The notes under the pieces were generated by a model that saw nothing but the letters and a program-made list of their open reading frames with translations, searched no databases and was not told where the DNA came from. A program made the position numbers and the translations under genes. A stretch of 64,000 bases of DNA from CAYVKM01 sp964452045 (GTDB lineage: Bacteria > Calditrichota > Calditrichia > RBG-13-44-9), in assembly GCA_964452045.1 (NCBI GenBank), contig CAYVKM010000001.1, positions 1 to 64,000 on the forward strand. Direction: 5' to 3'. This document shows, piece after piece, positions 8,970-17,776 of the stretch. Positions within the stretch are counted from its first letter, which is position 1, and each line of letters begins with the position of its first letter.

Positions 8970-10274
8970 ATGGCGACAAAATCCTGTAAAAACCATCCTG
9001 AAAAGAATGCCCGTCACCGGTGTTACCATTGTAAAAGTTATATCTGTACCACCTGCCGGATCAAACTCAATCACCATTTTTTCTGCGGTTATAAATGCTT
9101 CATCCAGTATAAAATTCTTCAACTACCAAAATTATTAAATAAACCTCGATTTAAGTCTTTATCCTTCAACTATCTCTTATTGTTTATCATTCTTATCCAA
9201 TTCCTATACCTTCTCCATAGAATCAACAATAACCCTCCGGTTATTCCGGATACCACGGTGCAGGATACCTTATCGCTCCGGCAGATCTCCGACTACCTTA
9301 AAAACTACCAGTACAATACTGCGCAGGGAGATACAACTAACATTAACCAAAATAAAAATTATTATGCCTTCGACCTCGAACTTGGGAAAAACTCAATTTT
9401 AAATATCTGGCGGAATAAAATACCGGTGCATCAGGAAATTATTAAATCATCCGGGAAAAGCACTATTCGTTTACCACTGGAATACGGATTGAATGACGTC
9501 CGGATATTAACCCTGGATGAATCTCAAAATCCGGTATATTCAAACCGGGTGAATGTTTATTACCGGAACGATAAGGTAGAATTGCTTCGACGATCGGTGG
9601 AACGGGCATTTCCGGAACAGAAAAAGATTGCCCTTACCTTTGATGCCGGATCCGATGATGCCCACACCCTGGAAATTCTGACCATTTTGAAGCAATACAA
9701 TTTACATTGTACGCTTTTTTTGACCGGAAATTTTATGCAGCGGCATAAAGACCTGGTGAGGCAAATGGTTGAGGATGGTCACGAAATAGGCAATCACACT
9801 TATACTCATCCGCATTTGACTACCTATACTGAAAATTATAACCACCTGACCAGACAGGATGTCGATCGCCCACTCTTGCAGAAAGAATTGGTCAAAACGG
9901 ACAGCCTGTTCTTCCTGATCACCGGAAAACATTTAAAACCCTATTGGCGGGCGCCGTATGGGGAGTATAATCAAGAGATCCTGACCTGGGCAGCAGAAGT
10001 TGGTTACCTGCATATCCGCTGGACCAGCGATTTTGATACCTATGACTGGGTTGTGGATGAATCGTCGAAGTTATATCGCACGCCAGAGCAGATATACGAA
10101 CATTTCATTTCTGTGGACGATGAACATCCAAATGGTTTAAAGGGGGTGATTGTTTTGATGCATTTAGGCTCCCACCGTAACGGGAATCATGTTTTTGAAG
10201 CCCTGCCAAAATTGATAGAAACTATCCGAGCCCGCGGGTATGAGGTTAGTTCAATATCAGACCTTTTAATTTAA
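8970..10274 (+). CDS. Zinc-finger / membrane-anchored polysaccharide deacetylase
   Basis: The 434-residue protein has three parts. Residues 5-45 form a cysteine/histidine-rich finger resembling a B-box (C6, H9, C18, C21, C26, C29, C39, C43). A single hydrophobic helix lies at about 66-84. From about residue 215 there is a NodB-type deacetylase domain: TFDAGSDD (catalytic Asp225, metal-binding Asp230), GNHTYTH (metal-binding His276 and His280), WRAPYGEYN (Arg327) and a late LMHLGSH motif. The topology puts the finger inside and the deacetylase outside, acting on peptidoglycan or another N-acetylated glycan. A linker region at 130-200 looks beta-rich. No Shine-Dalgarno is visible. Confidence 0.88.
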   Translation: MATKSCKNHPEKNARHRCYHCKSYICTTCRIKLNHHFFCGYKCFIQYKILQLPKLLNKPRFKSLSFNYLLLFIILIQFLYLLHRINNNPPVIPDTTVQDTLSLRQISDYLKNYQYNTAQGDTTNINQNKNYYAFDLELGKNSILNIWRNKIPVHQEIIKSSGKSTIRLPLEYGLNDVRILTLDESQNPVYSNRVNVYYRNDKVELLRRSVERAFPEQKKIALTFDAGSDDAHTLEILTILKQYNLHCTLFLTGNFMQRHKDLVRQMVEDGHEIGNHTYTHPHLTTYTENYNHLTRQDVDRPLLQKELVKTDSLFFLITGKHLKPYWRAPYGEYNQEILTWAAEVGYLHIRWTSDFDTYDWVVDESSKLYRTPEQIYEHFISVDDEHPNGLKGVIVLMHLGSHRNGNHVFEALPKLIETIRARGYEVSSISDLLI

Positions 10275-10335
10275 CACAACATCTCTGAAATCATTTACCG
10301 GATGTTTTTAATTATTGTGCTATAAAATCCGATTT

Positions 10336-10914
10336 TCAATTACCTGGAGTTTTATAGGGAGGTTTGAGCCGCTGCTCAGGTATATAATTTAACTCCGTAG
10401 CATTAAATTCACTTTTATCCAGAATTCGGATATATCTGCTCTTTACCAGCACAACATCATTGATAACCGTATCCGGTGTGGCATAAACAATGGCCAGATT
10501 CCCGGCACTGAATCGATCCATAAAATAGGGAAGATCGGCATCTTTGGTAAGCCGCCAGGATGTTTGAAACAAGCCCTCTCCTTCGGCGGAAACCAGGTAT
10601 TTCGATTTGGTCATCGAGTAATCCACTTGCCAGTCAAAATACCGGTGTTGCATCAGTAAAAGAACCTCATAATTGTCCGGGTTCTCATAAAATTCACTTT
10701 CCTGAATAATGCCAACCCAGGCAATTCTGCTGGATTTATAGGCTTCCAAGTCTGTTCTTACATCATTGGGTAAGATCCGAAAATCTGTGCCATTATATTC
10801 CTGCAGTTCCCAGTTGGATTGTGGCATGTAACTTTGCATACAGCTTAACACGAGTAAAGCGATCATGATAATCGGGACTAGTAAAAAACGAGGGATAATG
10901 TCAGTATAATTCAT
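10336..10914 (-). CDS. Hypothetical lipoprotein, possibly Slp-like
   Basis: The 192-residue product has a hydrophobic signal sequence ending in a lipobox (LLVLSC, Cys at about residue 25), so it is probably a lipoprotein. The mature part contains a beta-rich segment (IAWVGIIQESEF..., LLLMQHRYFDW...) reminiscent of the Slp/YeaY outer-membrane lipoprotein family in layout, but the resemblance is weak and I do not assign a function. AGGAAATT precedes the ATG. It is the last gene of a minus-strand run after the TonB and ExbB genes and may be co-transcribed with them. Confidence 0.72.
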   Translation of the reverse strand: MNYTDIIPRFLLVPIIMIALLVLSCMQSYMPQSNWELQEYNGTDFRILPNDVRTDLEAYKSSRIAWVGIIQESEFYENPDNYEVLLLMQHRYFDWQVDYSMTKSKYLVSAEGEGLFQTSWRLTKDADLPYFMDRFSAGNLAIVYATPDTVINDVVLVKSRYIRILDKSEFNATELNYIPEQRLKPPYKTPGN

Positions 10915-10953
10915 AATTTCCTGTAAATCGTTTATTTGGTTTTAAAAAATATT

Positions 10954-11607
10954 TTACTTTTTTCGGAGACTAATTTCTTCCATCTCCTGGTAATTATCCT
11001 TTCGCTGAAACCGGATTAATTTATCCAACAATAGAATCACATGGTTTTCGATATCCAGAATAAAGGCTTCCGCCCGGTGATTAAAATAATTATAGGCAAT
11101 CAGAACCGGAATGCCAATTAGCAAACCTGCCGCGGTGGTGATAAGGGCTTCCGAAATACCACCCGACAGGGCTTTGGCCTGACCAACACCCAGCGTTTCG
11201 ATGACATTAAAAACTTTTATCATTCCCAAAATAGTGCCTAATAGGCCCAGTAAAGGGGCAATGGCGGCAATGGTTTCAAGGGTGACTAAACCTCTTTGCA
11301 AAATACGGACTTCCTGGCGGCCACCATCTTCCACCAGCATCCGGAGTTCATCCGGTGGCAGATCCTGATTTTCGATGGAGGTAAGCACAATTCTGGAGAA
11401 TGGACCTTTGAATTTTTCACAAATCGATTTGGCCATCTGGAGATCACCGGGCGATTTGATTTGATCCAGTACCCCGATGATTTCCGGTACCAGAATTTTT
11501 TTTCGCCTCAAATACCAAAATCTTTCAATTACCACACTCAGTGCCAATACCGAACTGAATAACAGCGGATACATCACCCAGCCGCCCTTTACAAAAATTT
11601 CAATCAT
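10954..11607 (-). CDS. MotA/TolQ/ExbB proton-channel family protein
   Basis: This 217-residue protein has a hydrophobic segment near the N-terminus (about residues 8-25) and two more in the C-terminal half. The conserved central segment ETIAAIAPLLGLLGTILGMIKVF and the following GGISEALITTAAGLLIGIPVLIAYNYF block define the ExbB/TolQ family. These proteins form a proton channel that energises TonB or TolA. It sits 65 bp downstream of the TonB-like gene. No ExbD/TolR gene is found nearby, so the complex must recruit one from elsewhere or work differently. Confidence 0.92.
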   Translation of the reverse strand: MIEIFVKGGWVMYPLLFSSVLALSVVIERFWYLRRKKILVPEIIGVLDQIKSPGDLQMAKSICEKFKGPFSRIVLTSIENQDLPPDELRMLVEDGGRQEVRILQRGLVTLETIAAIAPLLGLLGTILGMIKVFNVIETLGVGQAKALSGGISEALITTAAGLLIGIPVLIAYNYFNHRAEAFILDIENHVILLLDKLIRFQRKDNYQEMEEISLRKK

Positions 11608-11672
11608 AATTTCCCCATACTGATTTATTTGGATTTAGGTCACTCATTATCAGGCTCATTTTCAATTAGTTA

Positions 11673-12581
11673 TTATTGATCATCTGCTGAAGCACTCAAC
11701 TCACGCAGATTGGGATAAATCATTTTTATAGTTACTTCAAGATACTCTTCCGGAAAATCTTTCGGAAGCGGCAAAAAAGGAAACACCGCCTGGATAGCGC
11801 TTACCGAACTCTGCTCCAGGGAAGCATGTCCGACCTGGCGTAAAACTTCAAGATCGTACATCCGGCCATCGCGGGTAATCTTAAACCTGAGTATAGTATG
11901 GCCATAAATTAATCCAAGTTCATAATAGGCCGGTGGCGCAAACCAGACGCGATTCAGTTTTCTTTTAAATGCCAACCAATAAGGTGCCCAGTCCCACTGA
12001 TAGGTGCTCAGGGCAAAATCTCCTACCAGATCCGCATCAAATCCTCTTGGACGGTTCGGATTCTCGCCTCTGGTATTCTGCCCGGTTTCCACTTCCGGGG
12101 TTTGTTCCTGCCGTTTACCGGTGAGGGCTGAGCGATCGAAAGACCGGTTTTCATTAAAGGCCAGCAAGTTCTTATCCGGTGTATTTAAGATTTTCTCCTG
12201 AGGCTGCTCCTGTTTATTTACCTGCTCTTCCTGCTTGTTTTCATCCGGACTTCCCGGTACAGCGTGTAATTGTCCGGGCAATTTCTCCGGGGCTCTGGAT
12301 TGGGAAAAGGCGGTTGACAACATGTTGGAATTGTCCGGTTTATCCTTGGTAGCGTTTGGATTTTCCACAACTTCATAAAATTTTTCCGGCCCTTTTTCTT
12401 TAGCGTTAGGTTGAGGTGGTGGCTGTTCGAACACAAATTCCAGTGGCTTGGGTGTTTCCGGGGTTTTTACATCGGCAAAGGCAAAGAGATTCAATTCAAA
12501 AAAGAGGATAAATAAAATTAAATGGAGCAGGAGGGAAACCAGTATCGAAATGTAAACAACCTTTTTTTCTGCCCAATCCAT
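11673..12581 (-). CDS. TonB-like energy-transducing protein
   Basis: The protein has a single N-terminal membrane helix (about residues 7-30), a long Pro/Glu/Gln/Asn-rich periplasmic linker, and a C-terminal TonB domain in which YGHTILRFKITRDGRMYDLEV and a following SVSAIQAVFPFLPLP are typical. TonB proteins pass proton-motive energy to outer-membrane transporters. I place the start at ATG 12581 with TAAGG 6 bases before it; a TTG at 12599 would add six residues. Gene order TonB then ExbB is seen on the same strand, without ExbD. Confidence 0.88.
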   Translation of the reverse strand: MDWAEKKVVYISILVSLLLHLILFILFFELNLFAFADVKTPETPKPLEFVFEQPPPQPNAKEKGPEKFYEVVENPNATKDKPDNSNMLSTAFSQSRAPEKLPGQLHAVPGSPDENKQEEQVNKQEQPQEKILNTPDKNLLAFNENRSFDRSALTGKRQEQTPEVETGQNTRGENPNRPRGFDADLVGDFALSTYQWDWAPYWLAFKRKLNRVWFAPPAYYELGLIYGHTILRFKITRDGRMYDLEVLRQVGHASLEQSSVSAIQAVFPFLPLPKDFPEEYLEVTIKMIYPNLRELSASADDQ

Positions 12582-12656
12582 GAATAACCTTAACTGCAAT
12601 GAATAATGATTAAATAGTAAACGAATAGATTATACAAACATTTCCGGAAATAGTTC

Positions 12657-13004
12657 TTATTTCTGTAGTTCCTTCAATGCTTCTTCAACTGTTTCAAATG
12701 TGGCAAATACGCGGGAAAGTTGGGCAATTCGAATCATGGATTGGACTGCTGGACTAACCGATACCAGTAAAATATTACCCCCGGCATTATCTGCCTGGCG
12801 TTTACCAAAAAGAAGCGCACCCAGCCCGGAGCTATCCAATTCATTCACATTTTTCAAATCAAGAATAATCCGGTTGTTCCCCTGGGCAATTTCAACAAAC
12901 AGCTTTTCCTTAAAAGAGGCAGCATTCTGGTGAGTAATGTCCTTATCAAGAATAGTAAATATGACTACATCATCCTGTTTCTTAACTTCAAATTTGATAT
13001 CCAT
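12657..13004 (-). CDS. STAS-domain protein (second paralogue)
   Basis: A 115-residue single STAS domain with the NELDSSGLGALLFGKR motif, including the canonical Asp-Ser-Ser-Gly-Leu-Gly phosphorylation site. It is thus closer to classic anti-sigma factor antagonists than its paralogue at 2961-3296. It lies alone, divergent from smpB and 76 bp upstream of the TonB-like gene on the same strand. The partner kinase and phosphatase are not in the window, so its output (sigma factor or other) is unknown. Confidence 0.88.
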   Translation of the reverse strand: MDIKFEVKKQDDVVIFTILDKDITHQNAASFKEKLFVEIAQGNNRIILDLKNVNELDSSGLGALLFGKRQADNAGGNILLVSVSPAVQSMIRIAQLSRVFATFETVEEALKELQK

Positions 13005-13208
13005 AACCAGCCTTCATTATGATGAACATAACTTATTGAAATTAAACAATTCGTGAAGAGATGTCAAAAAATAAAAACATATTCCTGGTATTACCCTGTA
13101 ATTAAACAGTTCAAATAGTCGAAAGTCACTGATTTTTATTCAAAAATCTCCTTGAATAAACTGACAGGAATACCTATTTTTTGCTTCATTTTAAGATAAA
13201 ACCGGATT

Positions 13209-13673
13209 ATGGACGAAGGCATCAAAATTATTACCACCAATAAGAAAGCTTTCCACGATTACCAGATTCTGGAAAAGCTGGAGGCTGGCCTGGTGCTAAC
13301 TGGAAGCGAGGTGAAATCGTTACGGCAGGGACGGTGTAACATCAAGGACAGTTATGCCAGGATTATGAACGGAGAAGCCTGGTTAATTGGCCTGAATATC
13401 AGCTCATATTCGGATGCAAGCTATCACGACCATGAGCCGGAGCGACGACGAAAATTATTACTCCATAAAGATGAACTCAAACGTTTGCATCGTAAAGTCC
13501 AGGAAAAGGGATTTACCCTGATCCCTCTCCGGTTATATTTCAAGAAAGGTGTGGCAAAAGTTGAGCTAGGCCTGGCTACAGGAAAACGGGAATATGATAA
13601 ACGGCAGGATATTGCCAAACGGGATCAGGAGCGGGAACTAAAACGCATGCAAAAGAAATTCAGAATTAAATAG
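13209..13673 (+). CDS. smpB: SsrA-binding protein SmpB
   Basis: SmpB binds tmRNA and brings it to stalled ribosomes for trans-translation. The 154-residue protein shows family segments TNKKAFHDYQILEKLEAG, LTGSEVKSLRQGRCNIKDSYA and the basic C-terminal tail KRDQERELKRMQKKFRIK, which enters the mRNA channel. Length is standard. It lies 11 bp upstream of tyrS, suggesting an operon. No tmRNA gene is seen in the window. Confidence 0.97.
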   Translation: MDEGIKIITTNKKAFHDYQILEKLEAGLVLTGSEVKSLRQGRCNIKDSYARIMNGEAWLIGLNISSYSDASYHDHEPERRRKLLLHKDELKRLHRKVQEKGFTLIPLRLYFKKGVAKVELGLATGKREYDKRQDIAKRDQERELKRMQKKFRIK

Positions 13674-13684
13674 GAGCTTCATAA

Positions 13685-14902
13685 ATGTCAGAAAAATTTC
13701 CTCCGGTTAATGAGCAGTTAAAAATAATCTCCCGCGGAACAGTAGATCTGATACCAATGGACGAGCTAAAAACAAAACTCGAACGCAGCTTTACAAGCGG
13801 AAAACCTTTGCGGATTAAACAGGGATTTGACCCAACTGCCCCGGATATCCATTTAGGGCATACCGTGGGCATCCGGAAATTAAAACAATTTCAGGATCTG
13901 GGACATCAGGTGGTGGTCATTATCGGGGACTATACCGGTATGGTTGGCGATCCCAGCGAAAAGAACTCTACCAGGCCCCGGCTTACCCATGAAGATGTAA
14001 TGGAAAACGCCCGAACCTATGAGAAGCAATTTTTTAAGATCCTAGACAGGGAAAAAACCGAAGTCCGCTATAACGGAGACTGGTTTAGTAAGATGAGTTT
14101 TGCCGAGATCATGAATCTGGCGTCAAAATTTACTGTTGCCCGCATGCTGGAACGGGACGATTTTGCCAAACGCTATGAAGCCCAGCAACCCATCAGTATC
14201 CACGAATTTTTTTATCCGCTCATGCAGGGATACGATTCAGTTATGATAAAAGCGGATATTGAGATCGGCGCTACCGAGCAGAAATTTAACCTGGTGATCG
14301 GACGACAGATCCAGAAAGAGTATGGTCACGAAACGCAGATCGTTCTCACCCTGCCGGTGCTCGAAGGCATCGACGGGGTGCAACGTATGAGCAAATCATT
14401 GGGTAATTACATCGGCATTGATGAGGCTCCGGAGGAGATGTATGGCAAAACCATGCGCATCCCCGATGAATTAATTTACCCCTACTTTGAGCTGATCACA
14501 GATGTAGATCTTGATGAGCTCGGGGAGATTAAAAAATCCCTGGAAGATCCGAAAGTCAATCCCATGACTTTAAAACGTCAACTTGCCCGGACGATTGTCC
14601 GGATGTATCACAATTCAAATGCAGCCAAAACAGCAGAAGACCACTTTAACCTGGTTCATAAGGAACGCGATGTCCCGGAAGATATTCCGGTATTTTCCCT
14701 AAAAAAGAAGACAAAAAGACTGATTGATCTAATGGTTGAAGCCAAGCTTGCCTCCGGAACCGGTGAGGCCCGGCGATTGATTCGTCAAGGCGGAGTGAAG
14801 CTGGATGGTGAGACGATAACTGATGAGTTAACCGAGCTTTCTCTTTCCAATGAGAAGGTCCTGAAAGTGGGAAAACGAAAGTTCCTGAAAATAGAACCTT
14901 AA
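13685..14902 (+). CDS. tyrS: Tyrosyl-tRNA synthetase
   Basis: The 405-residue class I synthetase attaches tyrosine to tRNA-Tyr. The HIGH-type motif is HLGH (residues 56-59), the KMSKS-type motif is RMSKSLGNYIG, and the C-terminal S4 RNA-binding domain occupies roughly the last 65 residues (KLASGTGEARRLIRQGGVKL). This is the longer TyrRS subgroup in which the KMSKS motif reads xMSKS. AGGAG lies 8 bases before the ATG. It follows smpB closely. Confidence 0.97.
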   Translation: MSEKFPPVNEQLKIISRGTVDLIPMDELKTKLERSFTSGKPLRIKQGFDPTAPDIHLGHTVGIRKLKQFQDLGHQVVVIIGDYTGMVGDPSEKNSTRPRLTHEDVMENARTYEKQFFKILDREKTEVRYNGDWFSKMSFAEIMNLASKFTVARMLERDDFAKRYEAQQPISIHEFFYPLMQGYDSVMIKADIEIGATEQKFNLVIGRQIQKEYGHETQIVLTLPVLEGIDGVQRMSKSLGNYIGIDEAPEEMYGKTMRIPDELIYPYFELITDVDLDELGEIKKSLEDPKVNPMTLKRQLARTIVRMYHNSNAAKTAEDHFNLVHKERDVPEDIPVFSLKKKTKRLIDLMVEAKLASGTGEARRLIRQGGVKLDGETITDELTELSLSNEKVLKVGKRKFLKIEP

Positions 14903-14990
14903 TGATTCCATGGTCTAATTTCGGAATCTCCCGTTGAAGCATTTGTTAAAAAATAAAAAACAGTGAAATATAATTTAGGGGTCCCCTCCA

Positions 14991-16940
14991 ATGAGAAAAG
15001 CTTTCCCTGTTTATATCTTTTTCGTAATTCTCCTGAACGGCAGTCTGATGCCACAGGAGGCCAATATTCCTTCACCTTCCTGTATCGTCGATCCGGTAAC
15101 TAAAGGATTGAAGTTGCGACCGGAGCACTCCGGAATCGGACTGAAATTCAACCAACTGTCGCCGAAAAGTATTGTCGGCGGCGACAGCAATGGATTATTT
15201 ATTGATCTGAAGGATACTACACTCTTTGGTGAAATATATGTGGGTCCATACTATTTTGAAAAATTCAATACCGACTATTACTATAGCCGGTTCCGGCATC
15301 AAAGCCGTCTTGATAAAGGAAGGGGACTGATCCCAATTAAAAGATTTTTGGAAAAGAGGGATGAATCCAATGTCAATCGCTGGACCGATGAAGGGGTAAT
15401 GGCATACCGGCTTAATCTTCTTAAGAAGGAAAAAGACAAAGTGAGTTTGCTTGGCTTTAGCGATTCAAACGTACGATTTCTTTATAAAAATGGGATTTTT
15501 ACTAAAGGACTAACCATGACCGAGGGTCCGATTGTTAGTTTAGTGACTTCCGACCATCCGGATTGGGCGATTGTTTCTCTGGATACAGATGAACCCTCCC
15601 AGGCCGAAGTAATTTTAGAAGATGGCAAAAATTACCGGGGAAGCGAAATTACCACCCATCATGAAATCCTTCTGGATAATCTTCTGGCGGATCAAAAATA
15701 TATTTACCAGATAGAAGCAATAAGCGCAAAGGATACATTTAAATCGCCGAAATTCCATTTTCATACGGCCCCAAAGAAGGGTGTATCGACATTTAGTTTT
15801 GTCTATACCGGGGACGGGCGGGCGGCATACGGTGGCGGGGAAAGCGAATATCTTGGAGTAAATAGGTCTATACTTCAACAGATCGCCTATCAGGTTTTTC
15901 AAAAAGGTGCAAAGTTTATGCTGTTCAATGGGGATCTGGTCAGCGGCTATTCCAATTCCGTGAACGATATTTCTCTGGAATATAAAGCCTTTAAACAAAC
16001 ACTGTTCGGATTAATGGCCCAGACACCAGTCTATTGTGCCATGGGAAATCACGACGCATTGATAAATGTCTTCGAAGATGGCAGCCGCTATGGATTAGGT
16101 ATGGATAAATGGCCCTATGCCACTCACAGTGCCGAGGCATTTTTTGCTCGGGAGTTTGTGCAACCGCAAAACGGACCAGACGAGTACACATCTTTTCCTT
16201 CCTACAAAGAAAATGTTTATTCCTTCAGCTATGGAAATGTAAAGATAATTGTATTTAACAATAATTACTGGTGGACTTCTCATTATGCAATCAGGGAATA
16301 TGGCGGATCGCCGGAAGGATATATTTTACCCAACCAGATGAAATGGATTGCCGGGGAACTTGCTCTGGCCGAAAAGGATACGTCAATCAAGTATGTCTTT
16401 CTAATGGGGCACGAAGCTGTTTTTCCTAATGGTGGTCACATAGAAGATGCCATGTGGTACAATGGTGATAACCGGGTTAGGGCGGCCATTGCAGAGAATA
16501 GTAAAAAAGTGACACCCCTTGATAAGGGAATTATTCAGGTGAGAAACGAATTCTGGGAACTGGTCAGTCATTCAACCAAAGTGGTTGGGGTATTGGGATC
16601 GGACGAGCACGCTTATCACCGGACGCTCATCACCGACCAAACACCGGTTGGCGTTTTCCCAAAAGATGATTTGAATAGTAATGGAATTCTGGATGATGGT
16701 CAGTATTCAGCTAATCCAAACTTCAAGAGACCTTTGTGGAATATTGTCTGTGGCGGTGCCGGTGCTCCTTACTACACGCAAGAAAAAACACCCTGGACGG
16801 ATTGGGTGCATGTCTATACCTCACACTATAACTATGCGGTATTCAGTGTGAGTGACCATAAAGTCGGGATGAAAGTTTACGATATAACCGGGGAATTATT
16901 GGATAATTCGGATGACCTGCTGAACACAAGTCATCCTTAA
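14991..16940 (+). CDS. Secreted calcineurin-like metallophosphoesterase (purple acid phosphatase type)
   Basis: The 649-residue protein has an N-terminal signal peptide (about 1-22). A fibronectin-III-like region precedes the catalytic domain (WAIVSLDTDEPSQAEVILEDGKNYRGSE...), as in purple acid phosphatases. The catalytic block shows metal ligands in order: YTGDGR, FNGDLVSG, MGNHDA, MGHEAV and GSDEHAYHR. The domain order and export suggest a phosphatase acting on an extracellular or periplasmic phosphoester; the substrate is unknown. Gaps between the blocks are larger than usual, with an EF-hand-like DLNSNGILDDGQY segment near residue 565 that may bind calcium. It is transcribed alone. Confidence 0.85.
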   Translation: MRKAFPVYIFFVILLNGSLMPQEANIPSPSCIVDPVTKGLKLRPEHSGIGLKFNQLSPKSIVGGDSNGLFIDLKDTTLFGEIYVGPYYFEKFNTDYYYSRFRHQSRLDKGRGLIPIKRFLEKRDESNVNRWTDEGVMAYRLNLLKKEKDKVSLLGFSDSNVRFLYKNGIFTKGLTMTEGPIVSLVTSDHPDWAIVSLDTDEPSQAEVILEDGKNYRGSEITTHHEILLDNLLADQKYIYQIEAISAKDTFKSPKFHFHTAPKKGVSTFSFVYTGDGRAAYGGGESEYLGVNRSILQQIAYQVFQKGAKFMLFNGDLVSGYSNSVNDISLEYKAFKQTLFGLMAQTPVYCAMGNHDALINVFEDGSRYGLGMDKWPYATHSAEAFFAREFVQPQNGPDEYTSFPSYKENVYSFSYGNVKIIVFNNNYWWTSHYAIREYGGSPEGYILPNQMKWIAGELALAEKDTSIKYVFLMGHEAVFPNGGHIEDAMWYNGDNRVRAAIAENSKKVTPLDKGIIQVRNEFWELVSHSTKVVGVLGSDEHAYHRTLITDQTPVGVFPKDDLNSNGILDDGQYSANPNFKRPLWNIVCGGAGAPYYTQEKTPWTDWVHVYTSHYNYAVFSVSDHKVGMKVYDITGELLDNSDDLLNTSHP

Positions 16941-16979
16941 TTATCATTTATGTTTCTTTAAGATTTTATTCGGGAAGAA

Positions 16980-17756
16980 TCAATCGACCCGTCGAGAACG
17001 AACGCCGAAATCAACGTTATCTTTTATCCAGGCGAAAAATCTTTCCTGTTTTTCGAAAGAAGTATCTGGCAACATAATGCTGGGATCTTTCCAGGAGACC
17101 ATAACCTGGGCGTCCTGGGTCCAGATTTTTACCCGTTGTCGGGGAACCTTGGTTTGCCAGTCCCGACCCACGACGGCATTGGTATATAGCAAACGAATGG
17201 TTACACTGCGGGCCAATTGTTCCAATGGCCTTACCACAATGCTCTTGAAATCGGTCTTCCCTTCCCGTTCCACATCGGGAATACCATCGCTGATCATAAC
17301 GATCGAAATGGGACGCAAAACCAGATTTTTATTCCTTACCGTCAACGCAACCTGTTCAAAAAAAGCATTGTAATCGGTGAAAGGATTCGACACCGATTTC
17401 GGGAAAATTTCTCTCAGTTTTTCTGCAATCTCTTCCACGGATTTATTTTCAAAGGTCTGTTTAGGGAAAAATGTTTTCGGTTCATTTTCTCGTGCGCCGC
17501 CAATGGAGCTTACAAATAATACATTCGGTACTTCCAGCCCGCCAATTCCATTCAGATGTGCATAGAGATAGTGAGCCAAAAAGTTCATCGAGTCGTCAAA
17601 ATGACCGCTCTTCAAAAAAGAACCACTTATATCCAAACCAACAAACATGGATAATCTGGGATTTGCAGAATTACTATCATCGGACAACCAGTTACAATTC
17701 AGAAATAAAAATAGCGTGCAAATTAAAATAAGATATGTAAATTTTCCTTTTGTCAT
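16980..17756 (-). CDS. VWA-like lipoprotein
   Basis: The 258-residue product has a signal peptide with a lipobox-like LFLNC (Cys at about 21). The mature part starts with FVGLDISGSF, matching the MIDAS motif D-x-S-x-S of von Willebrand A domains, and later has a conserved-looking VMISDGIPD segment, also typical of VWA folds. It is probably a periplasmic or surface metal-dependent binding protein. It lies 20 bp downstream of the multi-pass membrane protein gene and has AGGAG before its ATG, so the two likely form one operon and may act together. No known pathway is indicated. Confidence 0.78.
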   Translation of the reverse strand: MTKGKFTYLILICTLFLFLNCNWLSDDSNSANPRLSMFVGLDISGSFLKSGHFDDSMNFLAHYLYAHLNGIGGLEVPNVLFVSSIGGARENEPKTFFPKQTFENKSVEEIAEKLREIFPKSVSNPFTDYNAFFEQVALTVRNKNLVLRPISIVMISDGIPDVEREGKTDFKSIVVRPLEQLARSVTIRLLYTNAVVGRDWQTKVPRQRVKIWTQDAQVMVSWKDPSIMLPDTSFEKQERFFAWIKDNVDFGVRSRRVD

Positions 17757-17776
17757 TGTTTCATCTCCTCAAACAG

